Assembly: GCF_902498845.1 (NCBI RefSeq)
Contig: NZ_CABVLM010000005.1
Coordinates: 62,001 to 126,000, forward strand
Length of the DNA: 64,000 bases
Reading direction: 5' to 3'
Origin: Pseudoalteromonas rhizosphaerae
Lineage (GTDB): Bacteria; Pseudomonadota; Gammaproteobacteria; Enterobacterales; Alteromonadaceae
Made by a program: the position numbers and the translations under genes. This document shows positions 8,474 through 17,650 of this stretch, piece after piece. Each line of letters starts with the position of its first letter. Position 1 is the stretch's first letter. The notes under the pieces are model-generated. The model saw only the letters and a program-made list of their open reading frames with translations, was not told the origin of the DNA and did no database searches.

Positions 8474-10528
8474 ATGCTTTCTCGATTATTATGTCTGGCG
8501 CTGATCACACCTACAGCCTTTAATTCTTTCGCCGCGCAAAACGACATTGAACGCATTACCACTACAGCATCTCGTGCTGAGGTACGCGCCGATCCTCTAC
8601 CTTTAGTAATAAGCAGTATCACTAAAGCGCAGTTAGATTTAATCGCACCGACCCATATCGAGCAAGTATTAAAGCAAGTTGCAGGTGCCAATGTACAACA
8701 TGGTAACGGTCAAGAATATTTGCCCGCACTGCGCTCTCCGGTGCTTTCTGGCGCTGGCGCCTGTGGCGGTATTTTAACAGCCGAAGATGGCATCCCCCTG
8801 CGTGCGGCAGGCTTTTGCAATATTAACGAATTGTTTGAAGCGCACACCGAAATGGCGCAACGTATTGAAGTTTTAAAAGGCCCAGGCTCTGCCCTTTACG
8901 GCTCAAATGCTGTGCATGGCGTAATTAATGTGATCACCCCTGATACCACTTATGATGAACATTTGCTCGGCGTTGATTTAGGCTCTTACGGTTACAACCG
9001 GTTCAAACTGCGCAGCGGAAAAGATTTAGGCAATCAAGGATTTGGTATTAATGCCAGTATCACTCGCGATACCGGATACCGTGATGACGAAAGCGTAGAC
9101 CAAGAAAAGCTCAATCTGCGCCATCGCTATACAAGTGATGATCTATCCGTCACAACAGGATTGAGCTATACCCACTTAGATCAAAAAACTGCCGGATTTA
9201 TTGAAGGCTTTGAAAGCTATAAAAACGATGAAATAGCCCAGCAAAACTTTGATCCTGATGCATTTAGAAAAGCCCGCTCATTTCGGCTTTGGTCAAAAAC
9301 ACAATGGCAAACAGCAAAAGATACGCTAACCATTACCCCGTATGTGCGCAATCAAAGTATGACCTTCTTTAAGCATTTTTTACCGGGCACACCGCTTGAA
9401 GAAAACAGCCAAAATGGCGTTGGCGTGCAATCACTTTGGCAGCATGCGTATTCAAACGAATTAACTGTTAATTTAGGGCTAGACAGCGAATACACCCGTG
9501 CAGATTTTTTGCAATATCAAGACGAGCCAACTCAAGGTTCAGCATTTTTAGTAGCAACTGTGCCACAAGGTAAGCATTACGATTACGATGTAACCAGCAC
9601 CCTACTCGCCCCTTTTATTAGCCTTGATTGGCAATGGCAGCAACTCGCTATCAGTTTAGGCGCACGCTTTGAGCAGCTTGATTACGACTACACCAATAAT
9701 ATGCTGACTGGTCGCACTGACAAGAATGGCAGCGAATGTGGATTTGGCGGTTGTCGTTACTCGCGCCCGCCAAGTAGTAAGAATACCTTTACCAATACAT
9801 CGCCTAAACTTGGCTTGAGTTATCAATTAAGTGCTGATAATTATTTATATGCAAATCTATCTCGCGGTTACCGTGCGCCGCAAGCGGCTGAACTTTATCA
9901 GCTACAGCGCGAACAACAAGTGGCTGATCTCGAATCTGAAACAGCAGACAATCTAGAAGTGGGCCTCAAAGGGCAATATCAACAACTGCACTATGTAGTC
10001 TCTGCGTATACGATGAATAAACAAAACGTGATTTTTCGCGACAGCAATTTTTTCACCATTAATGATGGCCAAACTCAGCACCGTGGTATTGAACTGGAGC
10101 TGGATTATCAACTTACTCAGTCGATTCAACTTGCCCTAGCAGCAAGCCATGCAATACACACATACGACTATGACCAAGTTTTATCTGAAGTAAACATTAA
10201 CGGTAACGACATAGACACAGCACCGCGTAATATCGCCAACCTACAAGCTAACTGGCAAGTCACCAATAACACCTTAATTGCTATTGAGTGGCATCATGTC
10301 AGTGACTATTTTACCGATCCTGAAAACCAACACAGTTACGCAGGCCATGACTTACTAAATTTACGCGCAGCATGGCAACTGACTGAACAATTGAAACTAA
10401 CCGCGCGCATTAACAATCTATTTGATACCGCCTATGCAGAGCGTGCCGATTACACCAGCTTTACTGGCGACCGTTATTTTCCTGGGCGACCACGTAATAT
10501 AATGTTCTCAGCAAGTTACGCTTGGTAA
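8474..10528 (+). CDS. TonB-dependent outer membrane receptor
   Basis: A 684-residue receptor. A signal peptide ends near FAA (about 21), followed by a TonB-box-like stretch (IERITTTAS). The plug domain at about 40-150 has the usual RIEVLKGPGSALYGSNAVHG. A 22-strand barrel ends in an aromatic C terminus (SASYAW). Two cysteine pairs in plug and loop (GACGG...GFCN; SECGFGGC) may form disulphides. It imports a scarce ligand (siderophore, vitamin or oligomer) using TonB energy. No Fur or B12 element or transport partner next door reveals the substrate. It is a single gene with its own promoter, convergent with the HipA gene. Confidence 0.9.
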   Translation: MLSRLLCLALITPTAFNSFAAQNDIERITTTASRAEVRADPLPLVISSITKAQLDLIAPTHIEQVLKQVAGANVQHGNGQEYLPALRSPVLSGAGACGGILTAEDGIPLRAAGFCNINELFEAHTEMAQRIEVLKGPGSALYGSNAVHGVINVITPDTTYDEHLLGVDLGSYGYNRFKLRSGKDLGNQGFGINASITRDTGYRDDESVDQEKLNLRHRYTSDDLSVTTGLSYTHLDQKTAGFIEGFESYKNDEIAQQNFDPDAFRKARSFRLWSKTQWQTAKDTLTITPYVRNQSMTFFKHFLPGTPLEENSQNGVGVQSLWQHAYSNELTVNLGLDSEYTRADFLQYQDEPTQGSAFLVATVPQGKHYDYDVTSTLLAPFISLDWQWQQLAISLGARFEQLDYDYTNNMLTGRTDKNGSECGFGGCRYSRPPSSKNTFTNTSPKLGLSYQLSADNYLYANLSRGYRAPQAAELYQLQREQQVADLESETADNLEVGLKGQYQQLHYVVSAYTMNKQNVIFRDSNFFTINDGQTQHRGIELELDYQLTQSIQLALAASHAIHTYDYDQVLSEVNINGNDIDTAPRNIANLQANWQVTNNTLIAIEWHHVSDYFTDPENQHSYAGHDLLNLRAAWQLTEQLKLTARINNLFDTAYAERADYTSFTGDRYFPGRPRNIMFSASYAW

Positions 10529-10553
10529 ATATTGAATTAAGTGATTTCTGCTA

Positions 10554-11774
10554 TTACTCAAACTTTTTCTTTTTATCATGGCGATATGATTTTGAGTTGT
10601 AAGTTGCAGTCATCACTTTATCAACTCCAGCTAAAATCGACTCTTTTAAACCACTTAAGAGCAAGACTTCTTGTGACCTTGAAACATACTCTATAACCCC
10701 TTGAGCTAACGATTCAACAATCTCTTGCGCATTCCTAATTACGATATGACCTTGATTAGCCAGCTTAATTAAGTGATCACAGTCTGGAAACTCTTTGCTC
10801 TTACAAATATTAAGTGCCATTTTATTATTGATGGTTGGATAAATTAATGTATGAGTAATATCAAAAGGTGGAGAAACAAAAATATTGCTCATATCTGGCG
10901 TGTACTGCAGCGCAAAATTTTTAAGATGGGCGTCACCGTTACCAATTAAACAACTGAAAACGATGTACTTATACATTTTTTCAACTTCGAGCATATTATT
11001 CGTGTACAAATAGGTTGCTTTCAGTAGGGTTTCGTAACTTCCCCGATATTTTTCATCGGGATCTGAAGAGCGCTTCATCAAAGTTGTAAAGTCTTCATAA
11101 CCTAGCAACTGAGTGCCACTTTCACCACGATCAAAGCGTTCAATCACAAATGTTTCAAGGTTATCAGATAAATACGTATTTGGCGGTGCTAGACCGCAAT
11201 ATTTAGCTGCTTGCATGCACACATATTCATTAACAGTAAGCAGCTCAAACTCTTCATCAAATGATTTTACGATCAGATCTTTTTGATGAACTGTTCGCTC
11301 AACACTTGGAATACTTACTTTGGGTTGCATTCCTGACAAGGTATTCCTGAGATAGTATTTTTCTAATAACTGCGGAAATAAAGGCTGTGCATGCGAATAC
11401 GTAAGAATATCGTTAAGTGACACGCTATCAACTTGCGGTAATTTAAAGTCACCTTGGTAAGATAACATGCCAATACCATCACTTCCTTGCAAAGCTAATA
11501 AGTACATGTCGTTAACTTTGGCGTAACGAGCAAGCCTTTGTGCAATGTATCTACGGTTATGCCCTTCAGGCAAATTTTGCGCAAAAATAGGATGCAATGC
11601 ACCAGATCGATAACTATCATCCATGCCTTTTTCAGTCATAGTTAATGATAGATTAAACTCATTTTGCGTTTGCTTATAATCGTGTATTGCATCATGAGTT
11701 AGCACACCCAGCTCTTTGTCATCTATACACACTGTCAACTTTTGTACTTTTTCAGGTAGGTTAAAAGCCGTCAC
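10554..11774 (-). CDS. HipA-like serine/threonine kinase toxin
   Basis: A 406-residue HipA-family kinase. The N-terminal HipA domain (about 15-110) carries LPEGHNRR. The kinase part has a Gly/Ser-rich loop SGMQPKVS, the catalytic motif GNGDAHLKNFAL and a metal-binding PPFDITHT. Family members phosphorylate translation targets such as glutamyl-tRNA synthetase and cause growth arrest or persistence. It starts at a GTG that overlaps the stop of the HTH gene upstream (TAGTG), so the antitoxin is made first and the toxin is translationally coupled. It is slightly shorter than E. coli HipA. It ends 25 bp from the convergent TonB receptor. Confidence 0.87.
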   Translation of the reverse strand: MTAFNLPEKVQKLTVCIDDKELGVLTHDAIHDYKQTQNEFNLSLTMTEKGMDDSYRSGALHPIFAQNLPEGHNRRYIAQRLARYAKVNDMYLLALQGSDGIGMLSYQGDFKLPQVDSVSLNDILTYSHAQPLFPQLLEKYYLRNTLSGMQPKVSIPSVERTVHQKDLIVKSFDEEFELLTVNEYVCMQAAKYCGLAPPNTYLSDNLETFVIERFDRGESGTQLLGYEDFTTLMKRSSDPDEKYRGSYETLLKATYLYTNNMLEVEKMYKYIVFSCLIGNGDAHLKNFALQYTPDMSNIFVSPPFDITHTLIYPTINNKMALNICKSKEFPDCDHLIKLANQGHIVIRNAQEIVESLAQGVIEYVSRSQEVLLLSGLKESILAGVDKVMTATYNSKSYRHDKKKKFE

Positions 11775-12037
11775 TAGCTATCCTCACTAAAAAGATCGTT
11801 TAATTCATCCCAACGAGGTAACCGTGATTTAGACAAAGTTCTTGGTACTACAGCTAGCTCATAATCTAAATAATGAGTATAACGCTCAAGGATATCCAAT
11901 GATCCTGTAAATTTACCGTTTTCAATTTCAGATAGTGTGCTTTTATTAATGTTCGTCAATTTTTGCACTTCTCGTTGTGTTAGTTGTTTTTCTTTTCGCG
12001 CCTGAGCAAGCGCTTTTCCTATTTCTATTCTATTCAT
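11774..12037 (-). CDS. HipB-like HTH antitoxin / autorepressor (Y4mF-like)
   Basis: An 87-residue XRE-type DNA-binding protein: LTQREVQKLTNINKSTLSEI is the helix-turn-helix, followed by a strand segment (YELAVVPR) and a polar tail. It pairs with the HipA-like kinase next to it and should neutralise it and repress the operon. I use the ATG at 12035-12037; upstream TTG/GTG codons in frame lie in the operator zone and have no ribosome site. Two direct repeats just upstream are the likely operator. Confidence 0.85.
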   Translation of the reverse strand: MNRIEIGKALAQARKEKQLTQREVQKLTNINKSTLSEIENGKFTGSLDILERYTHYLDYELAVVPRTLSKSRLPRWDELNDLFSEDS

Positions 12038-12055
12038 CGCAGCCACCAAAAACTC

Positions 12056-12110
12056 GCCATATAGCGAACATGGTAGTATAAAACAAAAAATATAGCCATA
12101 TAGCGAACAT
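12056..12110. promoter_or_regulatory. Candidate HipB operators (two 16-bp direct repeats)
   Basis: GCCATATAGCGAACAT occurs twice, identically, at 12056-12071 and 12095-12110, 39 bp apart, immediately upstream of the HTH antitoxin gene. The first copy extends into an imperfect inverted repeat TCGCnATATnGCGA. This spacing (about four helical turns) is what an autoregulating HipB dimer pair would need. Confidence 0.65.
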
Positions 12111-12124
12111 AACTAGATTACCTT

Positions 12125-12754
12125 TTACTGTAATAGCTGTTTATACTGCTCAGTTAAGTGCACCTTGAGTTCTGGGTGCGCTACTAATAACTCAGCAAGC
12201 TGAGCTTTAGCGGCGGTTGTTTCACCATCAGCAATAAGTGTATCTATACGTTTAAATTTATTTGCTACCTCTGCGGTGATAATTTCAAGCTCTAATAATA
12301 CTTCGCTTTTAGCGGTCATGCTTTGCGACTCAAATTGCCGTCCTGCCATGTAAGATTGTGTACTGCGTTGAAGCCTTTGAGTTTGCTTTAATTGCTCTAG
12401 CTGCTTTTGTTCTAGCACTTCGCTTTGCATCATTTCAGACGAGGCTGCAGGTGCTAAAGCAGTCTGTTCATCGGCTAAAATTTGTAGATCATTCATTGCC
12501 TCTGACGGCTTAAGATACTGAGTAGTATTTTGCATATATAAAACCGCGACTAACACCAGTGATGCCGCAGTCGATAATTGTCCATACCACGTTTGGTAAA
12601 AGCGTTTGCGCTTATTAATATTGGTTACGTTATTATCTGCAACCTCATCAGCTGCATGTTGTAATATTTGCTCATCAAGTTGTAAGCTTGGTTGCTCCGT
12701 TGCACCTCGTTTATAAAGTGAAGCAATATCATGATCGGTTAACTTATCGCTCAT
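12125..12754 (-). CDS. Anti-sigma-factor-like single-pass membrane protein
   Basis: A 209-residue protein with an acidic N-terminal cytoplasmic part, a KRKRFYQTWYGQ stop-transfer border, one TM helix at about 57-75 (LSTAASLVLVAVLYM) and a Gln-rich, probably helical periplasmic part (EMMQSEVLEQKQLEQLKQ). It has no zinc-binding HxxxCxxC motif. Its start overlaps the ECF sigma gene by 11 bases, the usual arrangement for a cognate anti-sigma factor. The role is inferred from context and topology; there is no strong sequence family. Confidence 0.6.
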   Translation of the reverse strand: MSDKLTDHDIASLYKRGATEQPSLQLDEQILQHAADEVADNNVTNINKRKRFYQTWYGQLSTAASLVLVAVLYMQNTTQYLKPSEAMNDLQILADEQTALAPAASSEMMQSEVLEQKQLEQLKQTQRLQRSTQSYMAGRQFESQSMTAKSEVLLELEIITAEVANKFKRIDTLIADGETTAAKAQLAELLVAHPELKVHLTEQYKQLLQ

Positions 12755-13325
12755 TGTTAGTCTCCATTTTATACTTGATACATTGCTTTAGCTTGGCTAT
12801 AGCGTAACGGATGCGGCTTTTGATATTTTCAGTTGTTTCTACCACTAGTTCGGCAATTTCTTTGAGGGTAAAATCAGCTTCGTGTTTAAGTAAAAACGCC
12901 TCTTTTTGCTCACGTGGTAATTGCGCTAGGCACACTTTTAACTGCGCTGCTTGCTGAGCCTGCTCGAGCTTTTCAGTATCTGGTCGACTGTTATGATCAG
13001 CAAATTCGGCAATTTCAATGTCTTGATTATCACCGTCTAACCATTTGTTTTGCGTACCAGTACGGCGGTAATGATCAATCAATTCATTGTGCGCAATACG
13101 ATACAACCAAGTGGTAAATTTAGCGCTCACTTGATACTGTGAGCGCGCTTTTATCAGCTTATTCCAGACTTCTTGATAGAGCTCTTCAGCCACTTGCGGG
13201 CTTGCGCACTGGCGTAAAAAATAACGATATAAGCTATTTTTATGGCGCAGGTACAGCTGGGTAAAAGCCTGTACATCACCTTGTCCATAACTCAACATTA
13301 ATTGCTCATCAGCTAGTTCTGTCAT
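12744..13325 (-). CDS. ECF-family RNA polymerase sigma factor
   Basis: A 193-residue sigma-70 protein with only regions 2 and 4. Region 2 (about 20-95) includes AEELYQEVWNKLIKAR and FTTWLYRIAHNELIDHYRR; region 4 (about 120-185) includes LPREQKEAFLLKHEADFTLK and the helix-turn-helix ENIKSRIRYAIAKLKQ. It directs transcription in response to a signal probably relayed by the membrane protein downstream. It sits between a YfbK-like vWA lipoprotein gene (10-bp gap) and the anti-sigma-like gene (11-bp overlap), so all three are one operon. Confidence 0.88.
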   Translation of the reverse strand: MTELADEQLMLSYGQGDVQAFTQLYLRHKNSLYRYFLRQCASPQVAEELYQEVWNKLIKARSQYQVSAKFTTWLYRIAHNELIDHYRRTGTQNKWLDGDNQDIEIAEFADHNSRPDTEKLEQAQQAAQLKVCLAQLPREQKEAFLLKHEADFTLKEIAELVVETTENIKSRIRYAIAKLKQCIKYKMETNNER

Positions 13326-13335
13326 AACGTCCTAA

Positions 13336-15075
13336 TTACAATGCCGCGGCATTATTAACCAATTGCACAAACTCACTACGATAGCCAAATGTGTCTATGC
13401 CTTTGTTAGCGGTTGCTAATTTAGCGCAATCTTCATACTGCCAGTCTCCGGTATATTTTGCACCTTTTAATAACTGCGCAAAACCAGCCACTGCGGCGGC
13501 AAATTTAAAGTCGAAACTGGCTTGCGATAAAGGCTGAATTTTGTCATTGCTAATAGCTTGAGTCAGCAACTTGCTTTGCTCGGCGTCTGGCTCTTTATAA
13601 CGGACTTTGACAAACGCCAACTCATTTCTTGCCGTCTGTTTCTCGTTTATTTCAGACTGATAACGCAGTTCATCTATTTGTTTATGCTCAGAATCCGCTA
13701 AAGTTATTTCATACAGCGCAGTTACGGTGTGCCCAGCTCCGAGCTCTGCCGCATCAACCTTATCGTTTTTAAAATCTTCAGCAGCAAGCATACGGTTTTG
13801 ATAACCAATTAACCGATACTCAGCCACCTGCTGAGGATTAAACTCCACCTGAATTTTGACATCTTTGGCAATAATTTGCATGGTGCTACTAAGCTCATCA
13901 ACCAGCACTTTTCGTGCTTCGTTAATGTTATCAATATACGCATGTTGGCCGTTGCCAATATTAGCGAGTTGCTCCATTAAGCCATCATTATAGTTACCTT
14001 GGCCAAATCCCAAAGTAGTTAAGGCAATCCCGGTTTTGCGCTTAGATGCCACCAGCTCTTTGAGTTTATCGATTGATTGGGTGCCCACATTAAAGTCGCC
14101 ATCAGTGGCTAAAATCACCCGATTAATACCTCCTTTTTTAAAATTTTCGGCCGCAATTTGATAAGCCAGTTCAATACCTTGCTCGCCATTAGTTGAGCCG
14201 CCTGCTGCCAGTTTATCTAACGCGGCGCTGATAGTTTGTTGCTCATTGCCTTTCGTTGCTGGCAATACCACGCCTGCAGCACCGGCATACACGACAATAG
14301 CGACTGAATCATTTTCATCTAATTGTTTAGTTAACATGGTTAAACTGGTTTTTAATAAGGGTAACTTATTTGGTGCATTCATAGAGCCAGATACATCCAG
14401 TAAAAACACTAAATTCGCCGCTTTTAAATCGGCTTTTTCAATCTCAAAACCTTTAATGCCAATTTTTAACAGTTGCCGATGCTCATTCCAAGGAGCTGTT
14501 GCCATCTCGGTATGAACATTAAAAGGTGTAGCTATGCTATTGGGTGCACTGTAACCGTAGTCAAAATAATTAATAAAAGCTTCTTCACGTACTGCGTCAT
14601 TAGGTGGTAATTTCCCCATATTGAGCATACGCCGAGTGTTGCTGTAACTGCCCGTATCAACATCAATTGAAAAGGTTGAAACCGGTTCAGTACCAACTTG
14701 TTTTACTGGGTTTTGCTGGGATTTTAAATAATTTTCACGATCTTGCTCTGACTCAAATGCCATGTCATCAATAGGGGCTGGCGGCATTAGCTGTAGCTGT
14801 AATCCTGGGCGATGCATAGCAACACTTTCATGTACCATTCCTTGCGGCATTGCTGCAAAACTTATGGCATTTTTACTCTGCCTTTTTTGCACTTGTAACT
14901 CTAATTGCTGTTCATCGTTTTGTTTGCTTTGCGCCGCGTTGTTTGCTTGGCTTTGTTGTTCATCAATCTCACGTGGCGCACTTTGCTCACAGCCAGTTAA
15001 ACCAACTATAACCGCAAGGCTCAGCACAGTTAAACGCAAATTAATTGATTGGGTGTTACTAATTTTGTTATTCAT
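13336..15075 (-). CDS. YfbK-like von Willebrand factor type A lipoprotein
   Basis: A 579-residue lipoprotein (lipobox LTGC, Cys29). A low-complexity Gln/Asn linker follows, then the YfbK-type N-terminal domain (FSIDVDTGSYSNTRRMLN, then LPPNDAVREEAFINYFDYGY), a vWA domain with a MIDAS motif DVSGS and downstream TDGDFNVG, and a C-terminal DUF3520-like domain. The family binds a divalent metal and probably protein partners in the envelope; its exact role is unknown. Here it heads an operon with an ECF sigma factor and a membrane anti-sigma-like protein, which suggests a part in envelope sensing. Confidence 0.88.
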   Translation of the reverse strand: MNNKISNTQSINLRLTVLSLAVIVGLTGCEQSAPREIDEQQSQANNAAQSKQNDEQQLELQVQKRQSKNAISFAAMPQGMVHESVAMHRPGLQLQLMPPAPIDDMAFESEQDRENYLKSQQNPVKQVGTEPVSTFSIDVDTGSYSNTRRMLNMGKLPPNDAVREEAFINYFDYGYSAPNSIATPFNVHTEMATAPWNEHRQLLKIGIKGFEIEKADLKAANLVFLLDVSGSMNAPNKLPLLKTSLTMLTKQLDENDSVAIVVYAGAAGVVLPATKGNEQQTISAALDKLAAGGSTNGEQGIELAYQIAAENFKKGGINRVILATDGDFNVGTQSIDKLKELVASKRKTGIALTTLGFGQGNYNDGLMEQLANIGNGQHAYIDNINEARKVLVDELSSTMQIIAKDVKIQVEFNPQQVAEYRLIGYQNRMLAAEDFKNDKVDAAELGAGHTVTALYEITLADSEHKQIDELRYQSEINEKQTARNELAFVKVRYKEPDAEQSKLLTQAISNDKIQPLSQASFDFKFAAAVAGFAQLLKGAKYTGDWQYEDCAKLATANKGIDTFGYRSEFVQLVNNAAAL

Positions 15076-15124
15076 AAAATCACCTTGTTGTCTATCAAAT
15101 GAGGTTCACTAAGGCTATTAACGG

Positions 15125-16441
15125 ATGACTTTAAAAAGTGGGGTTAATTATTTTTTAATGAGCATCTATTCGTCCCATTTAATATCTACGTTACGAGTGC
15201 TGAGTTATAATTGCGCTCCCTCTTTCTTATTGATGATTTTAGTTTTGAACTCGACTGCCATTAAAAGAACTGCTTTTTCTTCTGCTATTTTAATTTTAGG
15301 CATTATCTTTATTGCCGCTAACTTACGCGCACCGGTTACAGGGATTGCTCCTGTGCTTGAGCAAATAATTTTGACCTTTAACTTAAGCCCTTCGCAAGCC
15401 GGTATGCTCACAACACTGCCGTTAATTGCCTTTGCTTTAGCCAGCCCGATGGCGGCAAGTCTTGCTAAAAAACAAGGCTTAGAAATATCACTGTTTATTG
15501 CGCTTATTCTGATTGGTTTGGGCTTGGCTTCGCGGCTAATTGACTCTATGCCAATGCTTTACTTAGGTACAGCAGTCATTGGCATCGGTATCGCAATTGG
15601 TAACGTACTGTTACCGAGCTTAATTAAACGCGACTTCCCGCATAAAGTGGCAGTGATGACCTCTACTTACGTACTAGCGATGGGAATTTTTGGTGGTAGT
15701 TATGCCGCGCTTATTATTCCGCTGGCTGAATATAAAAGTATCGGCTGGCAATTAGCCCTTGCTTGTTATGGCTTACTTACCCTAGTGAGTATTGTTATTT
15801 GGCTACCACAGTTAAAACTTCATACTAAGCCAACAAAAGATCTACTGGCGAGTGTCAACACCAACAAAGTATGGCACGAGGCGCTTGCGTGGCAGATTAC
15901 CTTACTGCTGGGATTAAATTCATTTTTTACCTATATTATGATTAGTTGGTTGCCGAGCATTTTGCTTGAAGGTGGCCATACAGCTCAGCATGCGGGTGCG
16001 CTACAAGGTGCCTTTCAAGTAGCGTCTGCAGTGCCTGGCATTATCTTAATACCACTGCTGGCAAAGCTTAAAGATCAACGTATTTTAACCAGCTTGTTAG
16101 CACTAATAGCCGCAACATGCTCACTTGGGCTGCTCTATTTACCTGAGTTTGCCTCTTTGTGGGCAGTCACCTTAGGATTTTGCTCAGGCGCCTGCTTTAT
16201 TTTAGGTTTATCGTTTATTAGCTTACGTACTCATGACACCCGTCAGGCTACATCACTTTCAGGCATGGCACAGTGCTTGGGCTATTTACTTGCCGCCTCT
16301 GGGCCGATTATCGCAGGCTCATTACATAGCTACTTTGGCAATTGGACAACCACCTTATGGTTATGTGCTTTTGCGAGTGCATTGTGCGCCGTATTTGGTT
16401 ATTTAGGTGGACGTAATATCACCATGAGAAATGACAACTAA
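15125..16441 (+). CDS. MFS transporter, CynX/NimT family
   Basis: About twelve hydrophobic segments. The opening of the first, IIFIAANLRAPVTGIAPVLE, is the hallmark of the CynX/NimT branch of the major facilitator superfamily (cyanate and nitroimidazole-type exporters, substrates mostly unknown). The start is uncertain: homologous sequence begins near residue 48, and candidate starts at 15125, 15158 and 15233 all have weak ribosome sites, so the first ~35 residues may not be translated. It is convergent with the AraC gene, sharing a hairpin. Confidence 0.82.
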   Translation: MTLKSGVNYFLMSIYSSHLISTLRVLSYNCAPSFLLMILVLNSTAIKRTAFSSAILILGIIFIAANLRAPVTGIAPVLEQIILTFNLSPSQAGMLTTLPLIAFALASPMAASLAKKQGLEISLFIALILIGLGLASRLIDSMPMLYLGTAVIGIGIAIGNVLLPSLIKRDFPHKVAVMTSTYVLAMGIFGGSYAALIIPLAEYKSIGWQLALACYGLLTLVSIVIWLPQLKLHTKPTKDLLASVNTNKVWHEALAWQITLLLGLNSFFTYIMISWLPSILLEGGHTAQHAGALQGAFQVASAVPGIILIPLLAKLKDQRILTSLLALIAATCSLGLLYLPEFASLWAVTLGFCSGACFILGLSFISLRTHDTRQATSLSGMAQCLGYLLAASGPIIAGSLHSYFGNWTTTLWLCAFASALCAVFGYLGGRNITMRNDN

Positions 16442-16446
16442 AGCAC

Positions 16447-17340
16447 TTAAATAAATGCATTGCTTAAACGCAATGCATTTATATCTTTAAGAGGAGGACG
16501 ACCAAAAAATCGGGTGTACTCTCGGCTAAATTGTGAGGCGCTTTCATAGCCCACTTGCAAAGCAGCCGTATTCGCATCAAGGCGCTGATTCAGCATTAAT
16601 TGCCTCGCCTCTTGTAAACGTAAATTCTTGATATATTGCAAAGGGCTGAGTTTAGTCACTTCTCGAAAGTGCTGGCGAAACGTTGATTCACTCATATGCG
16701 CCTCAACAGCTAAGTCAACTATCGAAAAATCATCTTTATAATTTTGTTTTAACCAATATAAAATTTTAGCTATTTTTTGACTAGCGGATCCTGCGGTTAC
16801 TATTTGCCTTAATTGATAACTATGTGGGCTTTGTAATAACCGAAAAACAATCTCCTCTTGGATTAAAGGAGCGAGTTGCAAAAGCAGCTTAGGCTCGTTT
16901 AATAATTTAATCAGCCTATTTATAGCATCTAAAAGACCCTCATCAGCATCGACTACCGACATAGCACATTGACGAGCTACATGATCTTGAGATGAAAAAT
17001 CCATATTAGCAACTGCTTGACCTAAAACTTTACTGTCGATACATAAGTGCAACCCTAAAAAAGGGCGTTGTATAGACGCTGAAGTAATATGGCTTACAAC
17101 TGGCACATCAACAGAGGCAACTAATGTTTGTCCTTCTGCATAATCATAAATATCTTCGCCCAAGGTAACACGCTTGCCACCTTGCACAGTTATGCCTAAA
17201 CCAAGCCCATAAACACATGGCATAGGCTCAGACACATTGCTGCGACGTACTAATTTAAGCGCATCTATCTGAGTGTTAAAAATACCATCGTGTGTAGCAA
17301 TTGCTAACACGGATTCGGTTAAGGTCTGTTTACTAGTCAT
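16447..17340 (-). CDS. AraC-family transcriptional regulator
   Basis: A 297-residue protein. The N-terminal AraC_N-type cupin at about 20-160 includes VYGLGLGITVQGGKR. The two C-terminal helix-turn-helices include VDLAVEAHMSESTFRQHF and ALQVGYESASQFSREYTRFF. It is divergent from the carboxymuconolactone-decarboxylase-like gene across 310 bp, the usual setting for a regulator and its target. Its last codons encode part of a 13-bp inverted repeat shared with the end of the MFS gene. Confidence 0.88.
   Translation of the reverse strand: MTSKQTLTESVLAIATHDGIFNTQIDALKLVRRSNVSEPMPCVYGLGLGITVQGGKRVTLGEDIYDYAEGQTLVASVDVPVVSHITSASIQRPFLGLHLCIDSKVLGQAVANMDFSSQDHVARQCAMSVVDADEGLLDAINRLIKLLNEPKLLLQLAPLIQEEIVFRLLQSPHSYQLRQIVTAGSASQKIAKILYWLKQNYKDDFSIVDLAVEAHMSESTFRQHFREVTKLSPLQYIKNLRLQEARQLMLNQRLDANTAALQVGYESASQFSREYTRFFGRPPLKDINALRLSNAFI
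16451..16482. terminator. Hairpin between convergent MFS and AraC genes
   Basis: ATAAATGCATTGC, a 6-base loop, then its perfect 13-base complement. It lies 10 bp past the MFS stop and inside the last codons of the AraC gene. A strong stem without a clean T-run, so it is a probable rather than a certain terminator. Confidence 0.5.
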
Positions 17341-17650
17341 CGCGTTTTAATTTGATCTCATCATACTTTAATCAAAGCTTAGCACTAAGCACACTCATAA
17401 ATATTAAAAACAATCACGATCTGTTGTTTTAGGCAAAAAACACATTGGTTTTAACAAACACATTTAGCCATTATCAGTAATAATAAATATTCGCTCAGGC
17501 ATATCAATGCGCTGACAGGTTATCACTATAAAAACCCAAATAATTCACTTCTCTACGCACTATTTTAAACAGCAAATTAAGCAGCCTAAGGTAAAGCTTA
17601 CCTACTGCGATATTTTTGCTTTTTAACAATTTAATTTTTAAAGAGACATT
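17341..17650. promoter_or_regulatory. Divergent intergenic region, AraC regulator / CMD-like gene
   Basis: AT-rich 310-bp spacer that must contain both promoters and probably the AraC-type binding sites. I see no clear repeated operator, only scattered AAACACATT-like motifs. Confidence 0.35.
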
